Assembly (NCBI RefSeq): GCF_027533645.1
Contig: NZ_JAQAGY010000022.1
Location: 48,955 to 112,954 of the forward strand
From: Paenibacillus caseinilyticus
GTDB lineage: Bacteria; Bacillota; Bacilli; Paenibacillales; NBRC-103111
Length of the DNA stretch: 64,000 bases
Reading direction: 5' to 3'
Shown here: positions 14,817-24,632 of the stretch, in pieces
How positions within the stretch are numbered: the stretch's first letter is position 1
Layout: each line of letters begins with the position of its first letter
Notes under the pieces: model-generated
What the model saw: only the letters and a program-made list of their open reading frames with translations
Database searches by the model: none
Told to the model about the DNA's origin: nothing
Program-made: the position numbers and the translations under genes

Positions 14817-14864
14817 ACCCCAAAAAGCCGACGCCTGCTTCTTCTGGCGTCGGCTTTTTGGGGT
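14817..14864. terminator. Bidirectional terminator between cbiO and ktrB
   Basis: A 19-bp perfect stem (arms 14817-14835 and 14846-14864) includes A5/T5 tracts next to GCCGACGCC/GGCGTCGGC. It can end both convergent transcripts. Confidence 0.85.
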
Positions 14865-14901
14865 ATTCGCGGTGCATCACATCAATCAGCGGCGCATCAC
14901 A

Positions 14902-16227
14902 TCATCCAATCGTAATTTTGCCTTCCGGATACCGGTACAATTCCTTGCCCGGCCGGCTCTGAATCGCGAAGGCCAATGTGACGAGGCCCACCCTTCCGGT
15001 GAACATCAGCAGCATAATGATCACCTGGCCCGCCGGTGTCAGGTTCGGGGTCAGCCCCATGCTCAGCCCCACCGTTCCGAAAGCCGATGTCGTCTCGAAG
15101 AGCACGGTCATGAAGTCTTCATCCTGTACGGTTAACAGGAGCATCGTCGCCAGCACAATGGTTCCCACGGCGATGACCGTCAAGGTCACGGCCTTCTGAA
15201 TGTCCTGCTTCGGGATGCGGTTGCGGAACAGCACCACATCCTCCTTGCCCGCCATGGCAGCCCTTACGGCACCGGCCAGCACGGCGAATGTCGTAATCTT
15301 CAAGCCGCCTCCCGTCGAACCCGGCGCCGCCCCGATGAACATCATAATGACCATCATGAACTGGGTTGCCGGGCCCAATCCGGCAATATCTACGGTATTG
15401 ATACCTCCCGAACGGAGGCTGATCGCGTGAAACACGGATACAAGCAGCTTCGCATCCCAATCCATACCGCCCAGTGTCCGGGCGTTCCCGTATTCGAAGA
15501 CGAGGAAAATGACCGTGCTGATCACCGTCAGAATCCCCGACATCGCCAGGACCACCTTGCTGTGCAGGGACAGCTTCCGGGTACGCGGATAATCGACGAC
15601 ATCGGACATGACGATGAACCCCAGGCCGCCGGCCACAATCAGGAACATCGAGACGAGGTTGATGCCCACATGCTGCACATAGGGAGCGAAGCCCCCGATA
15701 ATCTCGAAGCCGGCATTATTAAACAACGAGACCGAATGAAACAGACCGTAGTAAAGAGCCTGCTTCCAAGGCATCTCCGCTGACCACTGCAGCGCGAAGA
15801 CGACAGACGCAGCGCTCTCCACCGTAACTGCATAGATGAATACCTTGATAATCAACCTGACGATCCCTTCCACCGTGTTCTGGTTCAGGGATTCCTTAAG
15901 AACCAGCCGGTCCCGCAGCGAGATCCTTCGTCTTAGCGCGAGAGCGATCCATGTCGCAGTCGTCATGAAGCCGATCCCGCCGAGCTGAACCATGACCAGG
16001 ATCACAATCTGCCCGAACAACGAGAAGCTGGTTCCCGTGTCCATGACGACCAGACCGGTTACACACGTGGCCGAGACGGCAGTGAACAAAGCATCCATCA
16101 CAGCGATCGGCCGCCCGCTGGCCGAAGCCGCAGGCAGGGCAAGCAGCAGCGTGCCGATCCCTATGATGAAGGCAAAGCCTGCAGCCAGTATGCGTGGCGG
16201 CGTAATCCATCGATGATTTCCAACCAC
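14902..16227 (-). CDS. ktrB: Potassium uptake channel subunit KtrB (TrkH family)
   Basis: This 441-residue membrane protein is read from the GTG at 16227, preceded by AAGGAGAG; longer frames overlap cls. It has the four P-loop repeats of the TrkH/KtrB channel, visible as SATCVTGLVVMDTG (first filter), FNNAGFEIIGGF (second), HAISLRSGGINTVD (third) and SAFGTVGLSMGLTP (fourth), plus the conserved GAAPGSTGGGLKITT. It imports K+ with Na+ coupling, gated by a KtrA/C RCK subunit. A KtrA-type subunit is encoded in the same window at 23801-24460 but not in the same operon. Confidence 0.92.
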   Translation of the reverse strand: MVGNHRWITPPRILAAGFAFIIGIGTLLLALPAASASGRPIAVMDALFTAVSATCVTGLVVMDTGTSFSLFGQIVILVMVQLGGIGFMTTATWIALALRRRISLRDRLVLKESLNQNTVEGIVRLIIKVFIYAVTVESAASVVFALQWSAEMPWKQALYYGLFHSVSLFNNAGFEIIGGFAPYVQHVGINLVSMFLIVAGGLGFIVMSDVVDYPRTRKLSLHSKVVLAMSGILTVISTVIFLVFEYGNARTLGGMDWDAKLLVSVFHAISLRSGGINTVDIAGLGPATQFMMVIMMFIGAAPGSTGGGLKITTFAVLAGAVRAAMAGKEDVVLFRNRIPKQDIQKAVTLTVIAVGTIVLATMLLLTVQDEDFMTVLFETTSAFGTVGLSMGLTPNLTPAGQVIIMLLMFTGRVGLVTLAFAIQSRPGKELYRYPEGKITIG

Positions 16228-16273
16228 CCTTTTCTCTCTCCTTCCATTCCTTGCGATTGCTTCGGCCTCCCCC

Positions 16274-17722
16274 TTATAAGATGGGAGACAACAGCCTCGA
16301 GACCGATTCCTTCGCGCGGATCCACGCGGACCGCCGCTCATACTCCTGCAGCGTGAGGAGGCGGGACACCCGGATGTCATCCTGGAAGGCAGCGGTCAAT
16401 GTACGCGATATTCCTTCATCATAGAGGAAGGCGTTCACTTCGAAGTTCAGTCGGAAGCTTCGGACGTCAATGTTCGCCGTCCCGACCGAAGCGATCTGCT
16501 CATCGACCACCAGCGTCTTCGCATGGATGAACCCGTTGCCGTACTGATACACCCGGGCTCCCGTCTTCAATAGCTCCCCGATATGGGAGAGCGATGCCCA
16601 ATACACGAAGAGGTGATCCGGTTTATCGGGAATCATGATGTTCACCTCCACGCCGGACAGGGAAGCGATCCGCAGCGCATCCAGAATACTGGCATCGGGA
16701 ACAAAATAGGGGGTCTGGATATAAATGGATGACTTCGCGGAAGAAATCATCTTCAGGTATCCGTTCTTGATATGCTCGAACTCCGTATCAGGACCGCTCG
16801 TGACAATCTGGACCCCTACCTCCCCGCCGCTCTCCAGAGCCGGGAAGAGACCCGGCCCATAGGTGATATCGTAATCCTGCGAGGCTTGATTCCAATCCAG
16901 GATGAACCGGATCTGCATGGCATAGACAGCCGGCCCTTGAATGCGCACATGCGTGTCACGCCAGTATCCGAACTTCGGATGCAGCCCGAGGTACTCGTCC
17001 CCCACGTTGAAACCGCCCACGTACCCTGTGGTGCCGTCGATGATGACGAGCTTCCGGTGGTTGCGGTAATTCAGACGGTAATTGAGCAGACGGAATCTCG
17101 ACGGAAAGAAGGCCTCCGCCTCTCCGCCGGCCGCGCGGAAGTCACGGAAGAAGCGCTTGTTCAGTCCCCGGGACCCCAGTTCATCGTACAGGACGCGGAC
17201 TTTCAGCCCCTCTCTCGCCTTCTTCGTTAACGCCTCGATCAGCCTGCTGCCCAGCTTGTCATTCTGGATGATGTAATACTGCAGATGGATATACTCCCGC
17301 GCTTCTTCGATATCCCGGAACAGCCGGTCGAACTTCGCCCTGCCGTCGGTGAAGAGCTCGACCCGGTTCTCCTCGGTAAGCAGCGCCTGATTGTTGATCA
17401 GGTGCATATAGATCAGCTCCCGGTTGCGGCTTGCCGCCTGGTTGCGGAACCCGAACTCCCTCGAGTCCATCTGTGCCAGCTGGGTGCCGACAATCTCATG
17501 GATACCAATCTTGTGCAGATCTTCCCATTGAAACAGCCGGTACCGCTTCAAATTCTGGGCCAGAAGCAGATACAAAACGAAGCCGAGCAGGGGAATGAAG
17601 AACAGCACGAGAAGCCAGGCCCAGGTAGATCCGATATCCCGCCTCTCCTTGAAAATGACGATCAGAGCCAAGATGATATTCAGAATAAAGACCAGTCCGA
17701 GCAGCAACGAAGGGATGTGCAT
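16274..17722 (-). CDS. cls: Cardiolipin synthase
   Basis: This 482-residue enzyme has two N-terminal membrane helices (about 3-25 and 33-53), then two phospholipase-D HKD motifs: HRKLVIIDGTTGYVGG (about residues 220-236) and HAKTLVVDEQIASVGTAN (about 400-417). This is the full bacterial Cls layout. It joins two phosphatidylglycerols to make cardiolipin and glycerol at the membrane. The ATG has GGAGG eight bases upstream. It lies 46 bases before ktrB in the same direction and may be cotranscribed with it. Confidence 0.93.
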   Translation of the reverse strand: MHIPSLLLGLVFILNIILALIVIFKERRDIGSTWAWLLVLFFIPLLGFVLYLLLAQNLKRYRLFQWEDLHKIGIHEIVGTQLAQMDSREFGFRNQAASRNRELIYMHLINNQALLTEENRVELFTDGRAKFDRLFRDIEEAREYIHLQYYIIQNDKLGSRLIEALTKKAREGLKVRVLYDELGSRGLNKRFFRDFRAAGGEAEAFFPSRFRLLNYRLNYRNHRKLVIIDGTTGYVGGFNVGDEYLGLHPKFGYWRDTHVRIQGPAVYAMQIRFILDWNQASQDYDITYGPGLFPALESGGEVGVQIVTSGPDTEFEHIKNGYLKMISSAKSSIYIQTPYFVPDASILDALRIASLSGVEVNIMIPDKPDHLFVYWASLSHIGELLKTGARVYQYGNGFIHAKTLVVDEQIASVGTANIDVRSFRLNFEVNAFLYDEGISRTLTAAFQDDIRVSRLLTLQEYERRSAWIRAKESVSRLLSPIL

Positions 17723-17974
17723 CGCCTAAGCCTCCTAAAATCTGACACGCTCCTATGTAGTATAACAAACATTACCCATAGAAATCCGGAATCGCACGAA
17801 TGCCGGGACGCCGGGCCCCTTTTTTCTGCGGCTTCCCCAGGGGCAAGCGGCCTCTTCCAGGCAGGCGGCAGACCTTATCCACGCCCCCCTGTGCACCGCC
17901 AAATATTTCCTGTATAATGAAACCCAATTATTCGCGGCTTGACCTAAGGTTAAAAAGGAGGCCTTCCTTCCGTT

Positions 17975-19225
17975 ATGTTTCTCACGCTGCTTCAATCCGG
18001 AAAATACCGGTTCACCGGATTCATCCGGGCTTACCACCCGATCGTGCATGTGCTGCTCCTTGGCACGGTCATGGCCCGCGCGGCTTCCTCCATGAGCATG
18101 CCTTTCCTTGCCATCTATCTAGCCCGGGAATCGGAGCTCGGCCCGCTGCTCATCGGCGCCATTATCGGCCTCGGCTCCCTCGCAGGCACCGCAGGAGGCT
18201 TCCTTGGCGGTGCGCTCTCCGACCGCTTCGGGCGCAAACGCCTCCTGATGGCGGCCCTGCTCGCTTGGGTCGTCGTCTTCACGGGCTTCGCCGCGGCGAC
18301 AGCGCCGCTCACGTTCATGCTGCTCAACATGCTGAACGGGCTGGCCCGATCGCTGTACGAGCCGGTATCCCAGGCGCTGATGGCAGACGTCACCGACCGG
18401 GAGAAACGGCTGAACGTCTTCTCCCTCCGCTACCTCGCCGTCAACATCGGCGTAGCCATCGGGCCGCTCGCCGGCGCTTATGCCGGGGCGGCGCAGGCCT
18501 GGCTTCCTTTTCTGCTGACCGGCATCCTTTATCTTGTCTATGCCTGCGCCCTCTACATTCTGCTTCGGGTGTTCGGTATCGACCGGATCGAGGGGGAGCA
18601 GCGCAGCGGGGTCACGATCCCGGCAGCTTGGCGCGTCATTCGCGAGGATAAGGTCCTGCGTTATTATACCGGCGCTTCGATAATCGGCGCCATCAGTTAT
18701 TCGCAGATGATGGTCACGCTGGCGCAGTATGTGGGTGACCGCCTGGCCGACGGAGCCGGCCTGTTCGCCCTGCTCATGACCTTGAACGCGGTGACCGTCG
18801 TCGCGCTGCAGGTACCGCTCTCGCGCCTGTTCCAGCACCGGACGGCTCTGACGGCCATCACCGCGGGAACCGTATTCTTCGCGCTGGGGAATCTCGGGTA
18901 TGCCCTCTCAGGAGCCTGGTGGGCGTTCATGCTCTCGATGTTCCTCTTCACGGTTGGGGAAATTCTGACGTTCCCCGCGGGGAATGTGCTGATCGACAAG
19001 CTGGCGCCGGAGGGCATGAGGGGCACTTATTTCGGAGCGCAGTCGTTCTCGAATATCGGACAATTCATCGGTCCGATCATCGGCGGCTATCTGCTGACCG
19101 CGTACGGGGGAGAAACGCTGTTCTCGGTGATGTCCGCCGTGGTACTGAGCTCTGTCGTGTTCTATGGGAGGGGCTATCGGCACTTCGACGCGGCACAGGC
19201 GGACCGGCGGGAAGTCGCCTCCTAG
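17975..19225 (+). CDS. MFS transporter, drug-resistance type
   Basis: This 416-residue protein has about 12 membrane helices. The loop 2-3 MFS signature is clear (GGALSDRFGRKRLLMAALL, about residues 88-106), and a related motif lies after helix 8. The overall pattern and length match DHA1-type multidrug exporters such as the YttB/YfmO group. An AAAAGGAGG site precedes the ATG. It is monocistronic with a strong terminator at 19242-19279. Substrate cannot be told from the sequence. Confidence 0.85.
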   Translation: MFLTLLQSGKYRFTGFIRAYHPIVHVLLLGTVMARAASSMSMPFLAIYLARESELGPLLIGAIIGLGSLAGTAGGFLGGALSDRFGRKRLLMAALLAWVVVFTGFAAATAPLTFMLLNMLNGLARSLYEPVSQALMADVTDREKRLNVFSLRYLAVNIGVAIGPLAGAYAGAAQAWLPFLLTGILYLVYACALYILLRVFGIDRIEGEQRSGVTIPAAWRVIREDKVLRYYTGASIIGAISYSQMMVTLAQYVGDRLADGAGLFALLMTLNAVTVVALQVPLSRLFQHRTALTAITAGTVFFALGNLGYALSGAWWAFMLSMFLFTVGEILTFPAGNVLIDKLAPEGMRGTYFGAQSFSNIGQFIGPIIGGYLLTAYGGETLFSVMSAVVLSSVVFYGRGYRHFDAAQADRREVAS

Positions 19226-19241
19226 TACATATAACAGCAAA

Positions 19242-19279
19242 ACACCAGCCGGATCGCTAGCAGCGGCTGGTGTTTTTTG
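19242..19279 (+). terminator. Rho-independent terminator
   Basis: ACACCAGCCG/CGGCTGGTGT stem, 12-base loop, then TTTTTT. It ends the MFS transcript. Confidence 0.85.
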
Positions 19280-19309
19280 CGCGGGCACGGGTACGTACGG
19301 CTGGGGAGC

Positions 19310-20179
19310 TCAACCCACCTTTACAGTGAAAGGAACAATAAAGGTCCGGCCGCTTTGTTGAAACTGTCCCCAAATTTTATAAGTCCCGCTCTTCGGGAAC
19401 GTGGTCATGAACTGGGCTTCCGGTCCTGTGGCTTTCTCATCCACCGGGTGTACATGAAGATACTGCTCGGCCGCCGCATCCAATATCACGACATGCCCTA
19501 CAGCTCCCAGGTAAGGTTCCAGGTTCCGGATCGGCTGCTTCGTCTCCGCGTCGGACAGATGGAAGGTGAGCATCACCTCTTGGCCTGCCGCCAGAGTACC
19601 TGTGGTCAGTGTGACTTCCTTCCCTTCCACCGTACGGGTCAGCTGGCTGTCCGGCTCCAGCGGCCTAGCGGCAGGCGCAGTCCCCTCTGCCTTCACCCAC
19701 TCGCTGCCCGTTGTGGCAGAACCTCCGGCAGGAACATAGTCCGCGAAGAGCTTATATTCTCCCCCCGCGGGCAGCTTGGTGGTAATGTCGAAGCGGCCCT
19801 TGCCTTCATAAGCAGGATGGAGGTGGTCAAAATAACTCAGATCCTTGCTGACCACAATGAGATGCATGAGTTTCTCGTGGTTGGTATCGAACTTCTCGAC
19901 CGGCTCCCCCTTTGCGTCCCGCACTTCCATGGATACCTGTGTGTCCTGGCCCGCCTGAGGCTGCTCCGGATTCAGCTTCCACACCACTTGCGTGTCTGCA
20001 GCCGGCTGGCTCGCCCCCGTATGCTCCCCATGCCCCTCGGCGCCCGCACTGTGCCCTTCCGTCTTCGCTTGCCCTTGGGCCTGTCCATGCCCTGCATGCT
20101 CGCTGGCACCGCTCTTGGCTGAGCCGCACGCAGCGAGGAGCAGAGCCAGCAGCAGGATTCCCATCTTCATCGTACTCAT
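19310..20179 (-). CDS. His-rich lipoprotein associated with copper export
   Basis: This 289-residue lipoprotein has a lipobox LLAAC (Cys18). A mature N-terminus rich in His, Gly and Ala follows (SEHAGHGQAQGQ, then EGHGEHTG), a typical soft-metal binding stretch. Two beta-sandwich domains come next: the first (about 65-150) has FDHLHPAYEGKGRFD, the second (about 185-289) has YLHVHPVDEK. Each contains an H-x-HP motif like those of FixH/YtkA-type and CopC-like proteins. It lies 76 bases downstream of copA in the same direction, so a role in outer-surface copper handling is likely. A cytochrome-oxidase copper role is the alternative. Confidence 0.7.
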   Translation of the reverse strand: MSTMKMGILLLALLLAACGSAKSGASEHAGHGQAQGQAKTEGHSAGAEGHGEHTGASQPAADTQVVWKLNPEQPQAGQDTQVSMEVRDAKGEPVEKFDTNHEKLMHLIVVSKDLSYFDHLHPAYEGKGRFDITTKLPAGGEYKLFADYVPAGGSATTGSEWVKAEGTAPAARPLEPDSQLTRTVEGKEVTLTTGTLAAGQEVMLTFHLSDAETKQPIRNLEPYLGAVGHVVILDAAAEQYLHVHPVDEKATGPEAQFMTTFPKSGTYKIWGQFQQSGRTFIVPFTVKVG

Positions 20180-20254
20180 CTGAATTTCTTCCTTCCCTGT
20201 TCAGGATAAAATAAATCGACTTAAAGAACATCTTTCGAACATCTTTCTTTCCTG

Positions 20255-22666
20255 TTACAGCTTCACCCTCTGCAGCCGGAGCGCATTGAGTACGACCGAC
20301 ACGGAACTGAGAGCCATGGCTGCCCCTGCAAGCCAAGGAGCCAAGAAGCCTGCGGCTGCGATAGGAATGCCGATGACGTTGTAAGCCAGTGCCCAGAAGA
20401 GATTGGTCTTGATATTCGCCATGGTCTTCTTGCTCAAGAAGATCGCGTCCGGAATACTATTGAGATCGCCTCTCATCAAGGTGACGTCCGCCGCTTCCAT
20501 CGCCACATCCGTACCGGTGCCGATCGCCATCCCGATGTCTGCCGTGGCAAGCGCCGGAGCGTCATTGATCCCGTCGCCGACCATGGCCACTCTGCGGCCC
20601 TGCGCCTGAAGCTTTTTGACTTCATTTGCTTTCCCCTCGGGAAGCACTTCAGCCAGCACTTGGTCAATGCCTGCTTCTCTCCCGATGGCTTCGGCTGTGC
20701 GCTTGTTATCGCCGGTGATCATAATGACCTCTATGCCAAGCTCTTTGAGCCGTCCGACTGCTTCCTTCGAGGTCTCTTTGATGGTATCGGCGACGGCCAC
20801 CAGTCCCGCATAAGAACCGTCAACGGCAACCAGCATAGCCGTCTTGCCGCCGGATTCCAGGCTCTCCATCAGCGGCAGGATGGGCTCAAAGTCAATGGCA
20901 TGCTGCGCCAGCAGCTTACGGGTGCCGATCAGCAGATCCTTCCCTTCCACCACCGCATGGATGCCGAACCCCGGTACCGCTTCGAACGAGTCTGCCGCCC
21001 CGAGCCGGATCCCCCGGTCCTGAATCCCTTTCACGATCGCCTCCGCCAGCGGATGCTCGGAATTCTTCTCTGCCGTGCCAACCAGGCGCAGGAACTCCTC
21101 TTCGTTCCCGGCTGCCGCCGTAACCGCATCGGTCAATTCCGGCTTGCCTTTGGTGACCGTTCCGGTCTTGTCGAGGATGATCGTGTCGATCCGGTGGGTC
21201 GTCTCTAAGTGCTCCCCGCCTTTGAAGAGAATGCCCGCTTCGGCAGAACGCCCTGAGCCGGCCATGATGGAGGTCGGCGTAGCGAGCCCGAGTGCGCACG
21301 GGCATGCTATGACAAGCACCGCAATCGCCTTCTCGAGCGCTTCGGCGAAGTCGCCGGGAGATACGAAGAAGTACCACACCCCAAAGGCGATTAGAGCGAT
21401 CCCGACAACGATGGGAACGAAGATGCCGGAGATTTGATCCGCGACCCGTTGAATGGGCGCCTTCGAGCCCTGAGCCTCTTCCACAACCTTGATAATCTGG
21501 GCCAGAGCCGTTTCTTTGCCGACCTTCGTGGCCTTCACTTGCAGGGATCCATTCTTGTTGAGCGTGGCGCCGATGACCGCATCCCCCTCTTGTTTGCCTA
21601 CCGGGATGCTCTCGCCCGTCAGCATCGATTCATCCACGGAGGAGTTCCCTTGCAGGACGATTCCGTCGACGGGAATCTTCTCTCCGGGCTTCACGAGCAC
21701 GATATCGCCTGTGACTACCTCTTCGACAGGGATGCTGATCTCCGCCCCGTCCCGAAGCACCAGGGCCGTCTTCGCCTGAAGCCCCATCAGCGTCTTGATG
21801 GCTTCCGACGTACGCCCCTTGGCGAGGGACTCGAAGAGCTTCCCCATGAGGATCAGCGTAATCAGAACGGCGCTGGTCTCGTAATACATCTCGGGCACAT
21901 GGTGGCCGCCGGACTCCGACCATTGGATCGTCAGATAGATGCTGTAAAAGTACGCGGCCGACGTGCCGAGAGCCACCAGGACATCCATATTCGCGCTCCG
22001 GTTGCGGAGTGCCTTGTACGCACCGGTATAGAATGGCCCTCCGATCCAGAACTGCACCGGCGTCGCCAAGGCCAATTGGAACCAGGGGTTCATGAATATC
22101 TCAGGCGCCCAGATGAAGGAAGTCCAGCTGAAGTGGCCCACCATAGCCCACAGCAGCGGCAGGGATAAGACCGCGGAGACCGCCAGTTTGCGTTTATGCC
22201 TGCGGATCTCCTCCTCCCGGTGTTCCGCGGCGCCTGCGTTCTCTTCCTTCGGGGCCGCCTTGTATCCGAGCTGCTCCACCTTATGAAGCATGTCGCTTAC
22301 GGACACCTCCGCACCGGAATACTCGACATGGGCGGTTTCCATCGCAAAATTCACCGCAGCCTTCGAGACCCCCGGAAGCTTGCCCAGCCCCTTCTCGATC
22401 CGGTTGGCGCAGGCCGCGCAGGTCATACCGGTAATCGCCAGCTCTGCCGTCTCCTTCAAGGTCCCGTAGCCGAGATCGCCGATCTTCCGCTCGACTTGGC
22501 TCAGGTCTACGGCGGCCGGGTCGAACGTAATCGTAGCTTTCTCCAGCGCAAAGTTGACGTTCGCCGACTCTACTCCGCTCAGCTTGCGGAGCCCCTTCTC
22601 GATCCGGTTGGCGCAGGCCGCGCAGGTCATGCCCGTTATTTGAAGTGTCGCCTGTGATGTGGTCAT
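20255..22666 (-). CDS. copA: Copper-exporting P1B-type ATPase CopA
   Basis: This 803-residue ATPase has two N-terminal heavy-metal domains, each with GMTCAAC and a following ANRIEKGL (about residues 12-18 and 80-86), eight membrane helices, the CPC metal site (ACPCALGLATPTS), actuator motif LTGES, phosphorylation motif DKTGTVT, TGDN and GDGINDAP. The helix 7/8 residues YN and MALSS mark the Cu+ (P1B-1) subgroup. It pumps Cu+ out of the cytoplasm. A CsoR-like operator lies about 175 bases upstream (22839-22860). No copZ chaperone or csoR gene is in the window. Confidence 0.95.
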   Translation of the reverse strand: MTTSQATLQITGMTCAACANRIEKGLRKLSGVESANVNFALEKATITFDPAAVDLSQVERKIGDLGYGTLKETAELAITGMTCAACANRIEKGLGKLPGVSKAAVNFAMETAHVEYSGAEVSVSDMLHKVEQLGYKAAPKEENAGAAEHREEEIRRHKRKLAVSAVLSLPLLWAMVGHFSWTSFIWAPEIFMNPWFQLALATPVQFWIGGPFYTGAYKALRNRSANMDVLVALGTSAAYFYSIYLTIQWSESGGHHVPEMYYETSAVLITLILMGKLFESLAKGRTSEAIKTLMGLQAKTALVLRDGAEISIPVEEVVTGDIVLVKPGEKIPVDGIVLQGNSSVDESMLTGESIPVGKQEGDAVIGATLNKNGSLQVKATKVGKETALAQIIKVVEEAQGSKAPIQRVADQISGIFVPIVVGIALIAFGVWYFFVSPGDFAEALEKAIAVLVIACPCALGLATPTSIMAGSGRSAEAGILFKGGEHLETTHRIDTIILDKTGTVTKGKPELTDAVTAAAGNEEEFLRLVGTAEKNSEHPLAEAIVKGIQDRGIRLGAADSFEAVPGFGIHAVVEGKDLLIGTRKLLAQHAIDFEPILPLMESLESGGKTAMLVAVDGSYAGLVAVADTIKETSKEAVGRLKELGIEVIMITGDNKRTAEAIGREAGIDQVLAEVLPEGKANEVKKLQAQGRRVAMVGDGINDAPALATADIGMAIGTGTDVAMEAADVTLMRGDLNSIPDAIFLSKKTMANIKTNLFWALAYNVIGIPIAAAGFLAPWLAGAAMALSSVSVVLNALRLQRVKL

Positions 22667-22838
22667 AAATCCAACTCCTTTCTATACTTAAGCCCAGCTT
22701 CAATGCTTTTATTGAGGAAGTCTCCGATAATCAGGCCCTAACTATAGACTTACTACCGATCTTACGGACCTTTCCCTTCACTCGCATGTCCATTCGTAAT
22801 TGGATTGGTCTGGGTTCGTTATTCCTTATATCTCATTT

Positions 22839-22860
22839 ATACTATACCCCCCCATAGTAT
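22839..22860 (-). promoter_or_regulatory. CsoR-type copper operator upstream of copA
   Basis: A perfect 7-bp inverted repeat ATACTAT/ATAGTAT flanks an eight-base spacer ACCCCCCC. GC tracts between AT arms are the hallmark of CsoR operators in Bacillales. A -10-like TATAGTAT lies inside it on the minus strand, so a bound repressor would block the promoter. Confidence 0.55.
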
Positions 22861-22882
22861 GTCAATGCGTAATGATCCACAT

Positions 22883-22920
22883 ATAAAAAAAAGAAACTCT
22901 CCTTCATTCGAGAGTTTCTT
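22883..22920 (-). terminator. Rho-independent terminator of the TrmH-type gene
   Basis: AAGAAACTCTC/GAGAGTTTCTT stem with an eight-base loop, followed on the minus strand by an eight-T run. Confidence 0.85.
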
Positions 22921-22954
22921 CCCCATATTATTGCTTCTCCCCGATAAACCAAGC

Positions 22955-23788
22955 CTACTTGCTGCCCCTCTGCCTCATCGCCTCGAACAAGACGACGGTG
23001 GCCGCCATCGCTGCGTTCAGCGACTCGGCGCGGCCGGCCATCGGGATCAGCACGCGGTGCTCCGCCAGCTCCTGCACCTCGGGGGATACCCCCTGCCCCT
23101 CGTTGCCGATGACGAACCAGGTCGGGACGCGGAAGTCGTGCTCGTAGCACGAGACCGCCCCCTGCAGCGAAGTGCTGACCACCTGCACGCCGCGCTCCGC
23201 GGCAGCCGGCAGCCATTCGGCGAGGTCGCCCTGCACGACCGGCAGATGGAACATCGACCCCATCGTCGCGCGGACGGTCTTCGGGTTGTACAAGTCTACC
23301 GTGCCTTTGCCAAGCAGCACGCCCGAGGCCCCCACCGCATCCGCGCTGCGGATGATCGTGCCAAGGTTCCCCGGATCCTGCATGCCGTCGACGACGACGA
23401 CCAGGCCGTCACGCTCGCTGGCCTGCAGCAGATCCTGCGGCCGCCACGGCAGCTGCGGCACGACCGCGAAGACGGGCTGCGGCGTCCCCGTATCGGTACA
23501 CTTGGCGAGCACTTCCTCGCCTACCGCCACGCACTCGATGCCCTGCCTCGCCGCTTCTACGAGCAGCTCGCGGCAGCTTCCCCGGCGGTCGGCGGAGTAG
23601 ACCAGCGTGTCAGGCATCGCATCCGACTGAAGCGCCTCCTGCACCAAGTGGTGTCCTTCGACGAGGAATCGTCCTGTTTTCTCCCGCCCTTTGCGGCTCT
23701 GCAGCTCCGTCCACTGCTTGACCCGCGGATTTTGAAGAGAACGGATGACTTCCTCCGCTCCCGCTCTCCCTGTTCCTCTTCTCTCCAT
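22955..23788 (-). CDS. TrmH/SpoU-family rRNA 2'-O-methyltransferase
   Basis: This 277-residue enzyme has an N-terminal RNA-binding domain (SLQNPRVKQWTELQSRKGRE, then RFLVEGHHLVQEAL) and a C-terminal SPOUT domain with VVDGMQDPGNLGTIIRSADA, FVIGNEGQGVSPE and the knot motif IPMAGRAESLNAAMAATVVL. These are the three SpoU motifs that bind SAM. It matches the YsgA/RlmB-like group. In Bacillus subtilis ysgA lies next to sspI; here ktrA sits between them. It is cotranscribed with ktrA (12-base gap). Confidence 0.9.
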   Translation of the reverse strand: MERRGTGRAGAEEVIRSLQNPRVKQWTELQSRKGREKTGRFLVEGHHLVQEALQSDAMPDTLVYSADRRGSCRELLVEAARQGIECVAVGEEVLAKCTDTGTPQPVFAVVPQLPWRPQDLLQASERDGLVVVVDGMQDPGNLGTIIRSADAVGASGVLLGKGTVDLYNPKTVRATMGSMFHLPVVQGDLAEWLPAAAERGVQVVSTSLQGAVSCYEHDFRVPTWFVIGNEGQGVSPEVQELAEHRVLIPMAGRAESLNAAMAATVVLFEAMRQRGSK

Positions 23789-23800
23789 GCTACACGACTC

Positions 23801-24460
23801 CTACTCTCCGAACGTCATTTCAAAATGCTGCAGATCCGTATTCTTGCCGACGACCACGAGGATGTCATTCACCTTGATGATATCATCCGCATAGGGGGCA
23901 ATATTCATCCGGTCGCCGGTCTTAATGCCCATGACATTGCATCCGTACTTGGCCCGGATATCGAGCTGCCGCAGGGTTTTGCCGACGAGCTGCCCCGAAG
24001 CCAGAATCTCGACGATGCTGTAATCCTCCGACAGTTCGATATAATCGATAATGTTCGATGAGATCAGGTGATGCGCTACCCGCTGACCCATATCCCGCTC
24101 CGGGAAGACGACCTTGTCGGCTCCCACCTTGCGGAGCACCTTGCCGTGCAGTTCGGTCTGGGCCTTCACGATCACCTTAGGCACGCCCATCTCCTTCAAG
24201 ATGATGGTCGTCAGGATGCTGGCCTGAATATCCTCACCGATGGCGACCACCACTACGTCGAAATTCCGCAGTCCCAGTGCCCGAAGCGCCTCTTCGTCTG
24301 TAGAGTCCGCTTGGACGACATGCGTCACCATATTGGATATTTCCTGCGTCCGCACCTCGTCGCTGTCAATTGCGAGTACCTCAAAGCCCAGGTTGGAGAG
24401 CGTCTTGGCTACGGAAGTGCCAAAGCGGCCCATGCCGATGACCACAAACTGCTTTTTCAT
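23801..24460 (-). CDS. ktrA: Potassium channel gating subunit KtrA/KtrC (RCK domain)
   Basis: This 219-residue cytosolic protein has an N-terminal RCK Rossmann domain (FVVIGMGRFGTSVAKTLSNL, residues 5-24, nucleotide-binding GMGRFG) and a C-terminal RCK-C domain (SEDYSIVEILASGQLVGKTL and onward). It forms the octameric ring that gates KtrB with ATP/ADP and c-di-AMP, the latter through the C-terminal domain in Bacillus relatives. Its likely partner is encoded at 14902-16227. It is transcribed away from sspI. Confidence 0.92.
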   Translation of the reverse strand: MKKQFVVIGMGRFGTSVAKTLSNLGFEVLAIDSDEVRTQEISNMVTHVVQADSTDEEALRALGLRNFDVVVVAIGEDIQASILTTIILKEMGVPKVIVKAQTELHGKVLRKVGADKVVFPERDMGQRVAHHLISSNIIDYIELSEDYSIVEILASGQLVGKTLRQLDIRAKYGCNVMGIKTGDRMNIAPYADDIIKVNDILVVVGKNTDLQHFEMTFGE

Positions 24461-24632
24461 GAGTCCTTCCCCTTTCCGATTCTCCCTGACAGAGCTTCCT
24501 ATGTACGATTATCCTCATTATAACAAAAGTAAACCGCCGCACCAAAAAAGAGCACCCCGGCATGAAAAAGGCCCGGAGTGCGCATAGTAACAGAAGTGGA
24601 AATGACGACAAGAGAAAAGTGAGGAATCGATC

